From contig JAEWGR010000084.1 in the NCBI GenBank assembly GCA_023388195.1, positions 1 to 64,000 of the forward strand: a stretch of 64,000 bases of DNA, written 5' to 3'. Below, in pieces: positions 1 through 8,772 of the stretch; positions within the stretch are counted from its first letter, which is position 1, and the number at the start of each line of letters is the position of its first letter. Made by a program: the position numbers and the translations under genes. The notes below the pieces were generated by a model. The model saw only the letters and a list, made by a program, of their open reading frames with translations. It had not been told where the DNA came from and did not search any database. This DNA comes from Bacillota bacterium. Its GTDB lineage: Bacteria > Bacillota > Negativicutes > Sporomusales > Sporomusaceae.

Positions 1-1320
1 GCAAACGATACCGCTGACAACCGACATGGACAAGCCCCATATCAGCAGATTACGGAACAGTTTAGCCTTATCCTCATGTTCGCCGGCGCAGGCAATGCAC
101 AGCGCGCCCAGAGTGGAGAGCGGTGAAGTATCAACAAGGTGGGCACCGATATTAATTGAAGATATCATCGCAATCGGACTGCCGCCGCCAACTTCCTGGA
201 TCAGACCCGGAACCATTGGCAGGAACATTGGCATAACCACACCGGAAGAGCTGGAATAGGCTGAAAGCAAACCGGTTACAAAGCCAAGTACACCATTAAC
301 AGTGGTCGGATTAGAAATAGCACCGATCATTTTGACCATAGCGTTCAGGCCGCCGGCTTTATCCATAACCTCGATCAGCACCGTTACACCGCAGACCATC
401 ATAATTACACCCCAGGGTATAACCTTAATCGCGGCTTTACTGTCGCCGGAACCGGTCAGCATCAGCAGGCCGGACAGAATGAAGGCAATTGTGCCGACAT
501 TGGATAAGAGGTTCATCACATGCGGGGCGAATAGGCCTTTCGTGGCCGGCAAACCAGGCAGTACAACCAGAAGAATAAGAACAGCCACAGCCGCCAGCGT
601 CAGCCACTGGTGCTTATTGAACGGTTCCGGCTGCGGCGCCAGTTCGTCAATATCAAGAGCTGTCCCCCGTTGCTTCTGAATCCAGGACCAACCGCCCAGA
701 ATGAAGAAACCGCCAATATTTACCACACCTTGGGCAATTTCAGAGTTAAAGTGGATCTTCCAGGCCAAACCACTTAACTGGTCAGCTGGAATACCAAGTC
801 CGGCAGCCATCTTTGCTATTATGCCGTTAGAGATAATACCAGTAGGGGCAAAAGGTGAAAAAGCCGCACCATTAGCTGCACCAACAACTAACAGTGTCAT
901 TAAGAAAGCAGACATGCCAATCCGGGCAGCAATTGCCATGGCCACTGGCGCCATAAGGGCGGTGCCGGCAATATTACCAGGTCCGATAGTAGTAACAAAT
1001 GTAGTCAGAACAAACACAATCAAAGGGACTATAGCTGTATTGCCTTTACATAAGCGAACAGAATAAGCGGTTAATTTCTCCATCGTGCCGTTAGTCTGAG
1101 CCATACCGAATAAAAAGGTTACCCCGACTAAAATCATAAACAGGCTTGTAGGAAAATAACCTAGCACTTTGGCACCGGCGGTTTCACCCCAGAACCCGCC
1201 AACAATGACCGCGAAACCAATACTCAGAAACCCTACATTAAGATCTTCGTTTACACAACTGATAATTACTACAATCGCCAGAGCAACCATGGACATAATT
1301 GCTGCTAATGAGATATCCAT
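1..1320 (-). CDS. MatC-type dicarboxylate carrier, copy 1 (3' end outside window)
   Basis: Integral membrane carrier that probably moves a C3/C4 dicarboxylate such as succinate or malonate. The reading frame is open from the ATG at 1320 to the window edge (440 codons). By alignment with the neighbouring paralogue at 1631-2932, about nine C-terminal residues are missing. Both share conserved stretches such as a TIGPGNIAATALMAPVAMA-like helix and an NGAAFSPFAPTGIISNGI loop, and the sequence is almost wholly hydrophobic. A GGAGG lies eight bases before the ATG. Placement beside methylmalonyl-CoA decarboxylase suggests succinate uptake or propionate release, but the substrate is inference. Confidence 0.8.
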   Translation of the reverse strand, partial: MDISLAAIMSMVALAIVVIISCVNEDLNVGFLSIGFAVIVGGFWGETAGAKVLGYFPTSLFMILVGVTFLFGMAQTNGTMEKLTAYSVRLCKGNTAIVPLIVFVLTTFVTTIGPGNIAGTALMAPVAMAIAARIGMSAFLMTLLVVGAANGAAFSPFAPTGIISNGIIAKMAAGLGIPADQLSGLAWKIHFNSEIAQGVVNIGGFFILGGWSWIQKQRGTALDIDELAPQPEPFNKHQWLTLAAVAVLILLVVLPGLPATKGLFAPHVMNLLSNVGTIAFILSGLLMLTGSGDSKAAIKVIPWGVIMMVCGVTVLIEVMDKAGGLNAMVKMIGAISNPTTVNGVLGFVTGLLSAYSSSSGVVMPMFLPMVPGLIQEVGGGSPIAMISSINIGAHLVDTSPLSTLGALCIACAGEHEDKAKLFRNLLIWGLSMSVVSGIVC

Positions 1321-1381
1321 TTACAATCCTCCCCACATTGTGAATTTATGAATGGGCCGCTTACCGAACTACAATTACTAC

Positions 1382-1409
1382 TTAATATTCCACTTTTAAG
1401 CTATATCAA
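1382..1409 (-). promoter_or_regulatory. Possible sigma-A promoter of carrier copy 1
   Basis: On the minus strand TTGATA (1404-1409) and TATTAA (1382-1387) are separated by 16 bases, about 60 bases before the ATG at 1320. The match to consensus is only moderate. The rest of the 1321-1630 interval is AT-rich and, apart from the terminator at 1587-1618, shows nothing recognisable. Confidence 0.35.
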
Positions 1410-1580
1410 TCCCCCCTTCAAAGAATTTTCTTATTTCACATAATTAGGTAAATACGCACTTATCTGAAAATTTCCAGTAAAAAAAAGCATACCTGCTTGA
1501 TTTTCTGAATTCGACAATAAACGATATATTCCTTTTTATTTAGACATAATTCGATATTATTTTTACTGAAATTGATTAAA

Positions 1581-1620
1581 ATAAAAAGACGGGAGAGGGG
1601 AGTCCCCTCCCCCGTCTTGT
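1581..1620 (-). terminator. Rho-independent terminator after carrier copy 2
   Basis: Read on the minus strand, a GC-rich hairpin (arms about 1604-1618 and 1587-1600, AAGACGGG..CCCGTCTT type) is followed directly by TTTTTATTTT. It sits just past the stop codon at 1631, so the two carrier genes are probably separate transcripts. Confidence 0.85.
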
Positions 1621-1630
1621 TTATTCTAAT

Positions 1631-2932
1631 TTATAGTCCCAGGATACCAAAGGCTACATAACACACCACAGCACCGACTATGGCCATGGATAAGCCCCAC
1701 AACATCAGATTTCTGAATAGTTTGGCTTTATCTTCATGTTCGGCTGCACAAGCAATACAAAGTGCGCCAAGAGTCGAAAGCGGTGAGGTATCAACAATAT
1801 GCGAACCAATGTTAATTGACGAGATAAGCGCAATCGGATTGCCACCGCCAATTTGTTGAATGATGCCAGGCACCATGGGTAAGAACATAGGCATTACCAC
1901 GCCGGAAGAACTCGAATAGGCTGAAATAAGGCCGGTAATGAACCCTAATACACCATTAACAGTTGTCGGATTAGAGACAACAGCAATCATTTGGACAAGA
2001 GCGTTTAAGCCGCCAGCCTGATCCATAATATCAATCAGAACCGACATACCGCATACCATGAGGATTACGCCCCAAGGCATTACTTTAACTGCTTTCGCAT
2101 CATCGGCAATGCCGAACAGCATGAAGATTGCGCCAATGCCGAAGGCGACAGCGCCAACGTCCCATTTGAGAACAATTACCGACAGCACCAAGGCAACAAT
2201 ACCTACCAGAGTAGCTATTTGCTGAGAGGTAAAAGGTTCAGGCTTGGGAGCAATTTCATCAATGTTAAGAGCCGAAGCACCCCGTTGCTTGCGCATCCAG
2301 GCCAGACCGCCGAGCATAAAGAAACCGCCAAAGTTTACTAGCCCCTGTACAATTTCCGAATTGAAATGTACTTTCCAGGCCAGGCCGGTAAGCTGGTCGG
2401 CAGGAATCCCCAAACTGGGAGCCATCTTGGCAATGATACCATTGGAGATAATGCCGGTTGGAGCGAAAGGTGAGAATGCCGCCCCGTTGGCAGCACCAAC
2501 TACCAGCAAGGTCATGGCAAACGCCGGTAAACCAATACGGCCGGCAATGGCCATAGCTACCGGAGCCATAAGCGCAGTAGCGGCAATATTGCCAGGACCA
2601 ATTGTCGTAACAAGTGTGATGAGTACAAACAGGATAATCGGAATTAAGGCAGTATTGCCTTTGGCTAAACGTACAGCATAGGCGCTGAACTTTTCCATTG
2701 TGCCGTTTACCTGGGCGCAGGCAAACATGAAGGTAACACCAATTAAGATCATGAACAGCCCAACCGGCCAGCCTTTAAATATAGCTGCGACCTTCAGGCC
2801 GGAGAACGCGATACCCACAAGCAAAGCCGAAGCAATACCCAGGATACCAACATTCATTTCCTTAAAGCAGGAAATGAGAACTACGATGGCCAGCGCAATA
2901 ATTGACGCCAGCGCAGGTGTACTGATCTCCAT
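1631..2932 (-). CDS. MatC-type dicarboxylate carrier, copy 2
   Basis: A 433-residue, highly hydrophobic permease of the SLC13/MatC-like group, with roughly a dozen predicted membrane helices. Repeated small-residue and Gly/Pro-rich loops (TIGPGNIAATALMAP near residue 110, GAANGAAFSPFAPTGI near 150, SAYSSSSGVVMPMFLPM near 340) resemble the re-entrant substrate loops of this superfamily. It is close in sequence to the incomplete gene to its left, so the pair is a tandem duplication. It lies downstream of the methylmalonyl-CoA decarboxylase genes on the same strand, suggesting transport of succinate or propionate; malonate is an alternative. A GGGAG-containing ribosome site precedes the ATG. Confidence 0.85.
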   Translation of the reverse strand: MEISTPALASIIALAIVVLISCFKEMNVGILGIASALLVGIAFSGLKVAAIFKGWPVGLFMILIGVTFMFACAQVNGTMEKFSAYAVRLAKGNTALIPIILFVLITLVTTIGPGNIAATALMAPVAMAIAGRIGLPAFAMTLLVVGAANGAAFSPFAPTGIISNGIIAKMAPSLGIPADQLTGLAWKVHFNSEIVQGLVNFGGFFMLGGLAWMRKQRGASALNIDEIAPKPEPFTSQQIATLVGIVALVLSVIVLKWDVGAVAFGIGAIFMLFGIADDAKAVKVMPWGVILMVCGMSVLIDIMDQAGGLNALVQMIAVVSNPTTVNGVLGFITGLISAYSSSSGVVMPMFLPMVPGIIQQIGGGNPIALISSINIGSHIVDTSPLSTLGALCIACAAEHEDKAKLFRNLMLWGLSMAIVGAVVCYVAFGILGL

Positions 2933-3053
2933 AAAACTTATCTCTCCCTACTGCATATAATAGTCCAGCTAAACTATGTCCAGTTCAAGTAAAAATCAGC
3001 GAGTAATTTCTCATAAGATAATCATGGTTTGCTGGTGTTTTTATACTAATGAA

Positions 3054-3203
3054 TTATTCTTCGTCTTCCTCTTCGTCTTCCACCGGCGCCGGGAATGCGG
3101 CATGCAGAGCCTTGGTGGCGGCAATGAAAACACCGATAACAGCAAACATTGTCGGCAGGGCAATTACCATCAGGGATACAGCTTTTGAAGTTGCACTTTC
3201 CAT
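3054..3203 (-). CDS. 49-residue single-helix, acidic-tailed OadG-like protein
   Basis: A small gene too short for a standard ORF list. It has AAGGAGG seven bases before the ATG at 3203 and encodes 49 residues: a short N-terminus, one hydrophobic helix (about residues 8-32), and a C-terminus ending in a run of Glu/Asp. This layout is that of the N-terminal anchor of the gamma/delta subunit of sodium-pumping decarboxylases (OadG/MmdD family). It follows mmdB by 12 bases, so it should be translated with the decarboxylase. The soluble C-terminal part that normally belongs to this subunit seems to be encoded separately at 4952-5224. Function is by context and layout only. Confidence 0.7.
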   Translation of the reverse strand: MESATSKAVSLMVIALPTMFAVIGVFIAATKALHAAFPAPVEDEEEDEE

Positions 3204-3215
3204 TTATTTACCTCC

Positions 3216-4373
3216 TTATTTCGCCAGTGCCGGAATCAGAGCAAGTACCAGACCGCCGGCCACAACAGATGCAACCTGTCCGGCTACGTTTACCCCAATC
3301 GCATGCTGAATAATAAAGTTAGTAGGATCTTCTTTAAGTGCCATTTTTGCGATTACCCGGCCAGACATCGGGAATGCCGATATACCGCAGGCACCAATCA
3401 TTGGGTTGATTTTGGTTGGGCTGAACAGATTTAAGAGTTTGGCAAAGAGTACACCGCCTGCAGTATCAAATACGAAGGCAACAGCACCCAGGGCCATAAT
3501 TAAGAGCACATCATAGGTTAAAAAACGTTCGGCAGTCATAGTGCCGCCGATGGTGATACCAAGCACCAGGGTAACAAGGTTGGCAAGTTCGTTCTGGGCG
3601 CAGTTGGAAAGGTTCTCAACAGCACCGCTTTCTTTCAGCAGGTTACCGAACATCAAACTGCCAATCAGGGCGACAGAGATAGGAGCCACGATACCGGCGA
3701 TAACAACAATCATAATCGGGAAAAAGAATTTTGTGGTTTGGGAAACAGCTTCTTCCCCTTCAAAACCCATTTTAATCTTACGTTCACTCTCAGTGGTCAA
3801 GGCTCTGATGACAGGGGGCTGAATAACAGGCACCAGTGACATGTAGCAATAAGCGGCTACAGACAGCGGTCCTAACAGCTCTTTGGCGAAACGGCTGGCC
3901 ACATAAATAGTTGTCGGGCCATCGGCAGCGCCAATGATGCCAATTGAGGCAGCATGTTCAAAGGAGAAGCCTACCAGTGTGGCGCCAATGGCAGTAGCAA
4001 AAATACCAAATTGAGCGGCAGCAGCAAACAGCATTACCGAGGGACGGCGAATCAGCGGTGTAAAGTCGCACATTGCGCCAATGGCGATAAAAATGAGTAC
4101 GGGGAAAAGTTCATTGGCTATGCCCGCATTGTAAAGGACAATCAAAAAGCCTTCCTCACCGGGATGGGTTGAAACTGCTGAAGAATGCGGGATATTGGCC
4201 AATATTGCCCCAAAGCCTATTGGCAACAACAGCGCCGGCTCATAGTCATGTTTTACGGCAAGATAGATGAGCAGAGAGCCTACGGCCCACATAATTACAT
4301 GTTTCCAGGAAAGACCGAGGAAACCCATAAGAAGTTCGTCGAGCCACGGATACTGGTGAATCAATGCTTCCAT
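3216..4373 (-). CDS. mmdB: Methylmalonyl-CoA decarboxylase beta subunit (Na+ pump)
   Basis: 385-residue membrane subunit of the OadB/MmdB/GcdB family. It decarboxylates carboxybiotin on the carrier protein and couples this to export of Na+ across the cytoplasmic membrane. Family hallmarks are visible: an N-terminal WLDELLMGFLGLSWKHVIMW segment, LLLPIGFGAILANIP, a GAADGPTTIYVAS loop (near residue 145), and a conserved GACGISAFPMSGRV segment near residue 330 that belongs to the Na+/proton site region of the family. Length is within the usual range. It sits between mmdC and the small anchor gene, with AGGAGG upstream. Homologues acting on oxaloacetate or glutaconyl-CoA are similar; methylmalonyl-CoA is favoured by the neighbouring mutase and epimerase. 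Confidence 0.93.
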   Translation of the reverse strand: MEALIHQYPWLDELLMGFLGLSWKHVIMWAVGSLLIYLAVKHDYEPALLLPIGFGAILANIPHSSAVSTHPGEEGFLIVLYNAGIANELFPVLIFIAIGAMCDFTPLIRRPSVMLFAAAAQFGIFATAIGATLVGFSFEHAASIGIIGAADGPTTIYVASRFAKELLGPLSVAAYCYMSLVPVIQPPVIRALTTESERKIKMGFEGEEAVSQTTKFFFPIMIVVIAGIVAPISVALIGSLMFGNLLKESGAVENLSNCAQNELANLVTLVLGITIGGTMTAERFLTYDVLLIMALGAVAFVFDTAGGVLFAKLLNLFSPTKINPMIGACGISAFPMSGRVIAKMALKEDPTNFIIQHAIGVNVAGQVASVVAGGLVLALIPALAK

Positions 4374-4514
4374 GTGTAATTTGTACCTCCTAAGTTATGT
4401 TTGTGAAAAAATACATTAGCGACGGTAGACCGCGGGGATCAATTGCATCAGATATTGGGGATAAGAGTGCGCCGCAAGCTGAGGCGCACCTTATTACCCG
4501 CCTCAAGCTACGTA

Positions 4515-4913
4515 TTAGCCGATAACAGCCATAACTTCGCCTGGTTTTACATTTTGGCCGGCACTGACATTAATGGACTTAACAGTACCATCAGCAGGTG
4601 CACCAATTTCATTTTGCATTTTCATGGCTTCAAGAATAAGGATAATATCACCCTTCTTGACTTTCTGGCCAGCTTTAGCAACAACTTTGGCTATTTTGCC
4701 AGGCATTGGCGCAGCTATAGGGCTGTCGCCTGCAGAAACCTGGGCCGGGGCAGCTGCCGGAGCTTTAGGAGCCGGAGCTGCTGCCGGAGCGGCAGCAGCC
4801 GGGGCTGCAGCCGGAGCTGCTGTCGGACGAGGCTGGGCTGAAACAGCGCCACCCACTTCTTCCACTTCCACCTCATAAGTATTACCATTAACTGTTACAT
4901 TAAATTTTTTCAT
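4515..4913 (-). CDS. mmdC: Methylmalonyl-CoA decarboxylase biotin carrier subunit
   Basis: 132-residue biotin carrier (gamma) subunit. The N-terminal 25 residues form the usual MKKFNVTVNGNTYEVEVEE start, followed by an Ala/Pro-rich flexible linker (about residues 27-62) and a biotinyl domain with the EAMKM motif near residue 98; the Lys receives biotin. The linker is low-complexity and GC-rich, as is normal in this family. The start was set at the ATG at 4913, which has GGAGG ten bases before it, rather than a longer reading frame from 5003. It carries CO2 from MmdA to the membrane subunit MmdB. Confidence 0.95.
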   Translation of the reverse strand: MKKFNVTVNGNTYEVEVEEVGGAVSAQPRPTAAPAAAPAAAAPAAAPAPKAPAAAPAQVSAGDSPIAAPMPGKIAKVVAKAGQKVKKGDIILILEAMKMQNEIGAPADGTVKSINVSAGQNVKPGEVMAVIG

Positions 4914-4951
4914 TCTAACAGACCTCCATTCATTGATGGTGTTCCCTTGGC

Positions 4952-5224
4952 TTAAGCAAACTGACGACTGTCCATAACCTTCTGCCGTCCGACGTTTGCC
5001 CATTGGTTGCCGGTGCGGGTAATCTTAATGGCTAGGTTGCCGGTACCCATCATGGCATAGATGCTGGCGGTAATAGCGGCAACAATCTCCGGGCTGACAC
5101 CCTGAGCCTCTACGGCCATTGTGGTCTCATCCGCTGACTCCGTTGCTGCTGCTACGGATTTTTTCTTTTTCGTTTTAGCCTTAGGCGGCTCTGGTTTACC
5201 AAATAATGAATCAAAAAAGCCCAC
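4952..5224 (-). CDS. Soluble delta/epsilon-like subunit of methylmalonyl-CoA decarboxylase
   Basis: 90-residue protein between mmdA and mmdC, starting with GTG at 5224 behind AAAGGGG. It has a Lys/Pro-rich N-terminus (residues 8-24) and a C-terminal part (VSPEIVAAITASIYAMM... then W and GRQKVMDSR) like the C-terminal region of OadG-family delta and epsilon subunits, which bind the carboxyltransferase. No membrane helix is present. The membrane anchor usually found at the N-terminus of the delta subunit is instead a separate gene at 3054-3203. The role as an assembly or linking subunit is inferred from family and position. Confidence 0.65.
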   Translation of the reverse strand: MGFFDSLFGKPEPPKAKTKKKKSVAAATESADETTMAVEAQGVSPEIVAAITASIYAMMGTGNLAIKITRTGNQWANVGRQKVMDSRQFA

Positions 5225-5270
5225 GTTATCTATCCCCTTTCTTTCCAGTGCGGAAGATTAAGCGAGAGAA

Positions 5271-6800
5271 TTAGAGCGGAATATTACCGTGCTTTTTAGC
5301 TGGACGCTGTTCACGCTTGGACGCCAGCATATTGAGAGCAGTAATAATCCGGGGACGGGTTTCTTTCGGCTCAATGACCTGATCAACGAAACCGCGTTCT
5401 GCCGCTTTGTACGGGGTAGCGAAATCTTCAACATATTTTGCTGTTTTAGCTTCTGCCTCAGCATCACCGCGGAAGATGATATTCGCAGCACCGGCCGGGC
5501 CCATAACAGCAATCTCAGCAGACGGCCAGGCCAGAACCTGATCAGCGCCCAAATCTTGAGAGCACATAGCCAGATAAGAGCCGCCGTAAGCTTTACGGGT
5601 AATAACTGTAATTTTAGGCACAGTTGCTTCAGAATAAGCATACAGCATTTTAGCCCCGTGGCGAATGATGCCGCCGTATTCTTGATCAGTACCAGGCAGG
5701 AAGCCAGGAACATCCACAAGATTAACAAGTGGCAGGTTGAACGCATCACAGAAACGGATGAAACGTGAAGACTTGTCTGAAGCGTTGATATCAAGGCAGC
5801 CAGCCATAACATTAGGCTGATTGGCAATAATACCTACCGGTTGACCGTCAAACCGGGCAAAACAAGTAATAATGTTTTGCGCGTAATGAGCAAGTACTTC
5901 ATAGGATTCGCCATTATCTACAACAGATTTAATAACATCTTTCATGTTGTACGGCTGATTTGGATTATCAGGTAAAAGTGTATTCAGACCTTCGTCCATC
6001 CGGTTGGCATCATCACCAGTGTCAACAATAGGAGCATCGTCCATGTTGTTGCTTGGCAAAAAGCTCAGGAGATAGCGAACCTGCTGCATGCAGTCATCAT
6101 CATTTTCAGTTGCGAAGTGAGCCACACCCGAAGTTGAGTTATGAGTCATAGCGCCGCCTAATGCCTCTGCAGTCACTTCTTCAGCGGTAACTGATTTAAT
6201 AACCTGAGGTCCGGTAATAAACATCTGACTAGTGTTCTTCACCATATATATGAAGTCGGTCAGTGCGGGAGAGTATACTGCTCCACCGGCGCAGGGTCCC
6301 ATAATTACCGAGATCTGGGGAATTACACCCGAAGCCAGAGTGTTCTCATAGAAAATCTTGCCATAGCCGGCCAGCGCGTCAACGGCTTCCTGAATACGGG
6401 CACCGCCCGAATCATTAATGCCGACCAGGGGAGCTCCCATTTTCAGCGCCAGTTTCTGCACCTTGACAATTTTAGCAGCATGCATTTCACCCAAGGAACC
6501 GCCAATTACCGTGAAGTCCTGGGCAAATACATAAACTAACCGGCCGTCAACCGTACCATAGCCTGTTACTACCCCTTCGCCCGGAGCTTCGACCGATTCC
6601 ATGCCAAAGTTGGTGCAGCGGTGAGTGACAAATTGATCAAGTTCAACAAAAGTTCCCGGATCAAGCAGTTTTTCTACCCGTTCACGGGCAGTAAGCTTAC
6701 CGCTCGCATGTTGCTTCTCGATACGCTTTTGGCCTCCGCCTAACTTTACTTTCTCCTGGCGCTTTTTTAGATCTGCAATTTTTTCCTGGATTGTAGCCAT
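5271..6800 (-). CDS. mmdA: Methylmalonyl-CoA decarboxylase alpha subunit (carboxyltransferase)
   Basis: 509-residue biotin-dependent carboxyltransferase. It moves the carboxyl group of (S)-methylmalonyl-CoA to biotin on MmdC, giving propionyl-CoA. Family features include the N-terminal ARERVEKLLDPGTFVELDQF segment, GGSLGEMHAAKIVK, NDSGGARIQE oxyanion-hole region, and C-terminal YGGSYLAMCSQDLGAD and VMGPAGAANIIF. The start at 6800 has GGAGG ten bases upstream; a longer open frame to 6953 lacks a better ribosome site and would overlap the epimerase gene. The close relation to propionyl-CoA carboxylase beta is typical; the adjacent Na+ pump genes argue for decarboxylase. Confidence 0.95.
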   Translation of the reverse strand: MATIQEKIADLKKRQEKVKLGGGQKRIEKQHASGKLTARERVEKLLDPGTFVELDQFVTHRCTNFGMESVEAPGEGVVTGYGTVDGRLVYVFAQDFTVIGGSLGEMHAAKIVKVQKLALKMGAPLVGINDSGGARIQEAVDALAGYGKIFYENTLASGVIPQISVIMGPCAGGAVYSPALTDFIYMVKNTSQMFITGPQVIKSVTAEEVTAEALGGAMTHNSTSGVAHFATENDDDCMQQVRYLLSFLPSNNMDDAPIVDTGDDANRMDEGLNTLLPDNPNQPYNMKDVIKSVVDNGESYEVLAHYAQNIITCFARFDGQPVGIIANQPNVMAGCLDINASDKSSRFIRFCDAFNLPLVNLVDVPGFLPGTDQEYGGIIRHGAKMLYAYSEATVPKITVITRKAYGGSYLAMCSQDLGADQVLAWPSAEIAVMGPAGAANIIFRGDAEAEAKTAKYVEDFATPYKAAERGFVDQVIEPKETRPRIITALNMLASKREQRPAKKHGNIPL

Positions 6801-6852
6801 TAGAAAAACACCTCCATTACTGTGGAAACCAATTGTTCCCCATAAGACATGT

Positions 6853-7275
6853 CTACTTTCTTTCGGAAAGTTCGAGCAGGATGCCGCCAGTTGCCTTCGG
6901 ATGAACAAAAGCAATGCTGGCGCCGCCGGCGCCATAACGCGGGGCCTGATCAATCAGACGGACACCTTGTTCTTTGAGATCAGCAAGAGCTGCCTCAATA
7001 TTGTCGACACGCAGAGCAACATGTTGAATGCCTTCACCGTTTTTTTCGATGAATTTGGCAACCGGACCATCGGGGGATGTGGACTCCAAGAGTTCAACCT
7101 CGCTGTCGCCACAGGGGATAAAGCAAACTTTTACTTTTTGCTCTTCAACAACTTCTTCACCCATAGCCGTCATACCAAGTACATCGGTGTAAAACTTCTT
7201 AGCCTGTTCCATATCTTTTACTGCAATACCGATGTGGTCAACTCTAAGAACCTTAAATTTGCGGTCTTGTGACAT
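6853..7275 (-). CDS. mce: Methylmalonyl-CoA epimerase
   Basis: 140-residue glyoxalase/VOC-fold enzyme that interconverts the (R) and (S) forms of methylmalonyl-CoA, linking the mutase product to the decarboxylase. Metal-ligand regions are visible as VDHIGIAVKDME (His near residue 13), the central EGIQHVALRV (His near 87), and the terminal GGILLEL (Glu). The ATG at 7275 was preferred because AGGAGG is eight bases away; the ATG at 7281 is only three bases from it. It is the first gene of the decarboxylase group, 53 bases before mmdA. Confidence 0.93.
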   Translation of the reverse strand: MSQDRKFKVLRVDHIGIAVKDMEQAKKFYTDVLGMTAMGEEVVEEQKVKVCFIPCGDSEVELLESTSPDGPVAKFIEKNGEGIQHVALRVDNIEAALADLKEQGVRLIDQAPRYGAGGASIAFVHPKATGGILLELSERK

Positions 7276-7384
7276 ATTCATTACCTCCTATTATAAATTC
7301 GATTGATTATTCCAATCTATATATATGATACCATATTTTAATATCTGGTACTATATTTTCCCATGTTAATGGTATATTTTTCCC

Positions 7385-8323
7385 TTATCGCAACATTTGC
7401 CGCAGCAATTCAGCTACAACCGTATACGGATCTTGTTCCCTTTTTTCCACCGAGGCCACCAGCTTATCAAAACTACCGCCGGTTGTAATCTGCCGGAGAA
7501 TATACCGGCCAATTTGTTCATCCAATAATGCAAGCAGTTCATTTCTTGTCCGTTCCGTACGCCGCACCGCTAACTGCCCTGATTGGTGAAGATGGGTAAT
7601 ATGGTCTTCCACTGCGCCTATGAGCTCGGCAATGCCTTCGCCTTTGCTGGCTACTGTCCGTTTTACCGGTGGCCGCCAGTCGACCATATTTTGATTCAAT
7701 TCGAGCATCATTTCGATCTCGTTATTCAATCGTTCCACACCATCGCGGTCTGCCTTATTAATAGCAAAAATATCAGCTATTTCCAATATTCCGGCTTTGA
7801 TTGCCTGAATATCGTCACCAAGACCAGGTACTAATACAACAATAGTGGTATCAGCTGCTTTGATGACATCGACTTCAGACTGACCAACACCTACGGTTTC
7901 GATAAAAATAATATCCTTGCCGGCAGCATCCATTATTTTCGCCGCTTCTGCCGTTTTGCGCGACAAACCGCCCAAACTGCCTCTGGTTCCCATACTCCGG
8001 ATAAAAACGCCCTCATCGAGAGTCAGTTCGTTCATCCGGATACGGTCACCCAAAATAGCGCCGCCGGAAAAGGGACTGGTCGGATCAACAGCGATGATTC
8101 CAACCGTTTTTCCCTGCAGACGGTATTCTTTGGCTAATTTATCGGTAAGTGTGCTTTTCCCGGCACCAGGCGGACCGGTAATGCCGATTACGTGCGCTTT
8201 GCCGGTGTGAGGATAGAGCTTTTGCATAATCTCAGCTGCTTCATCATATTCATTTTCAACAGCCGTGATGGCGCGGGCCAGGGCCCGTTTGGACCCTGCC
8301 AGCACTTCTTCTACAATATTCAT
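7385..8323 (-). CDS. meaB: MeaB/ArgK-type GTPase, mutase chaperone
   Basis: 312-residue G3E P-loop GTPase that protects and loads cobalamin into methylmalonyl-CoA mutase. Visible motifs are Walker A GPPGAGKST (near residue 50), the DPTSPFSGGAILGDRIRM switch region, ETVGVGQSE (Walker B) and the NKAD specificity motif. It follows the two mutase genes on the same strand with a 36-base gap, the usual arrangement. An ArgK-like kinase role was historically proposed for this family but does not fit the setting. Confidence 0.93.
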   Translation of the reverse strand: MNIVEEVLAGSKRALARAITAVENEYDEAAEIMQKLYPHTGKAHVIGITGPPGAGKSTLTDKLAKEYRLQGKTVGIIAVDPTSPFSGGAILGDRIRMNELTLDEGVFIRSMGTRGSLGGLSRKTAEAAKIMDAAGKDIIFIETVGVGQSEVDVIKAADTTIVVLVPGLGDDIQAIKAGILEIADIFAINKADRDGVERLNNEIEMMLELNQNMVDWRPPVKRTVASKGEGIAELIGAVEDHITHLHQSGQLAVRRTERTRNELLALLDEQIGRYILRQITTGGSFDKLVASVEKREQDPYTVVAELLRQMLR

Positions 8324-8359
8324 TCTATATCACCTGCCCTGTTACACAATGACAAGCAC

Positions 8360-8752
8360 TTATTTTACGTTGGTTTTGATAAACTCAACAATACTGCCAG
8401 TCGGAGTTCCCGGGGTAAATACCTCCGACACACCGGCAGCTTTCAAACCGGCAATGTCAGCGTCAGGAATAACACCGCCGCCTACAATCAGCACATCACT
8501 CATGCCTTTTTCTTTGCACATGGCGACAATGCGTGGGAACAGATGATTATGGGCGCCTGATAACAGGCTTAAGGCTACTACATTTACGTCTTCTTGCAGG
8601 GCCGCTTCCACAATTTGCTCCGGCGTCTGACGAAGACCGGTATATATTACTTCAAAGCCGGCATCGCGGAGAGCGCGGGCTACGACTTTGGCGCCACGGT
8701 CATGACCATCCAGGCCAGGCTTTGCTACCAATACTCTAATACGTTTTTCCAT
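8360..8752 (-). CDS. mcmB: Methylmalonyl-CoA mutase, cobalamin-binding subunit
   Basis: 130-residue B12-binding domain protein. The base-off His motif is present as DGHDRGAKVVARALRDAGFE near residue 16, followed by GLRQTPEQIV, SLLSGAH and GGGVIPDAD segments. The protein is a separately encoded small subunit that binds adenosylcobalamin and pairs with McmA, in contrast to the fused single-chain mutase of many bacteria. It lies 20 bases after mcmA and before meaB. Confidence 0.93.
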   Translation of the reverse strand: MEKRIRVLVAKPGLDGHDRGAKVVARALRDAGFEVIYTGLRQTPEQIVEAALQEDVNVVALSLLSGAHNHLFPRIVAMCKEKGMSDVLIVGGGVIPDADIAGLKAAGVSEVFTPGTPTGSIVEFIKTNVK

Positions 8753-8772
8753 CGTTGTCCCTCCTACTCAGC

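Noticed and set aside
1435..1450. TTTCACATAA near carrier copy 1 as a Rex site
   Set aside because: Single half site without a partner at the right distance.
4740..4840. GC-rich repeat-like tract
   Set aside because: It encodes the Ala/Pro linker of the biotin carrier MmdC, normal for the family.
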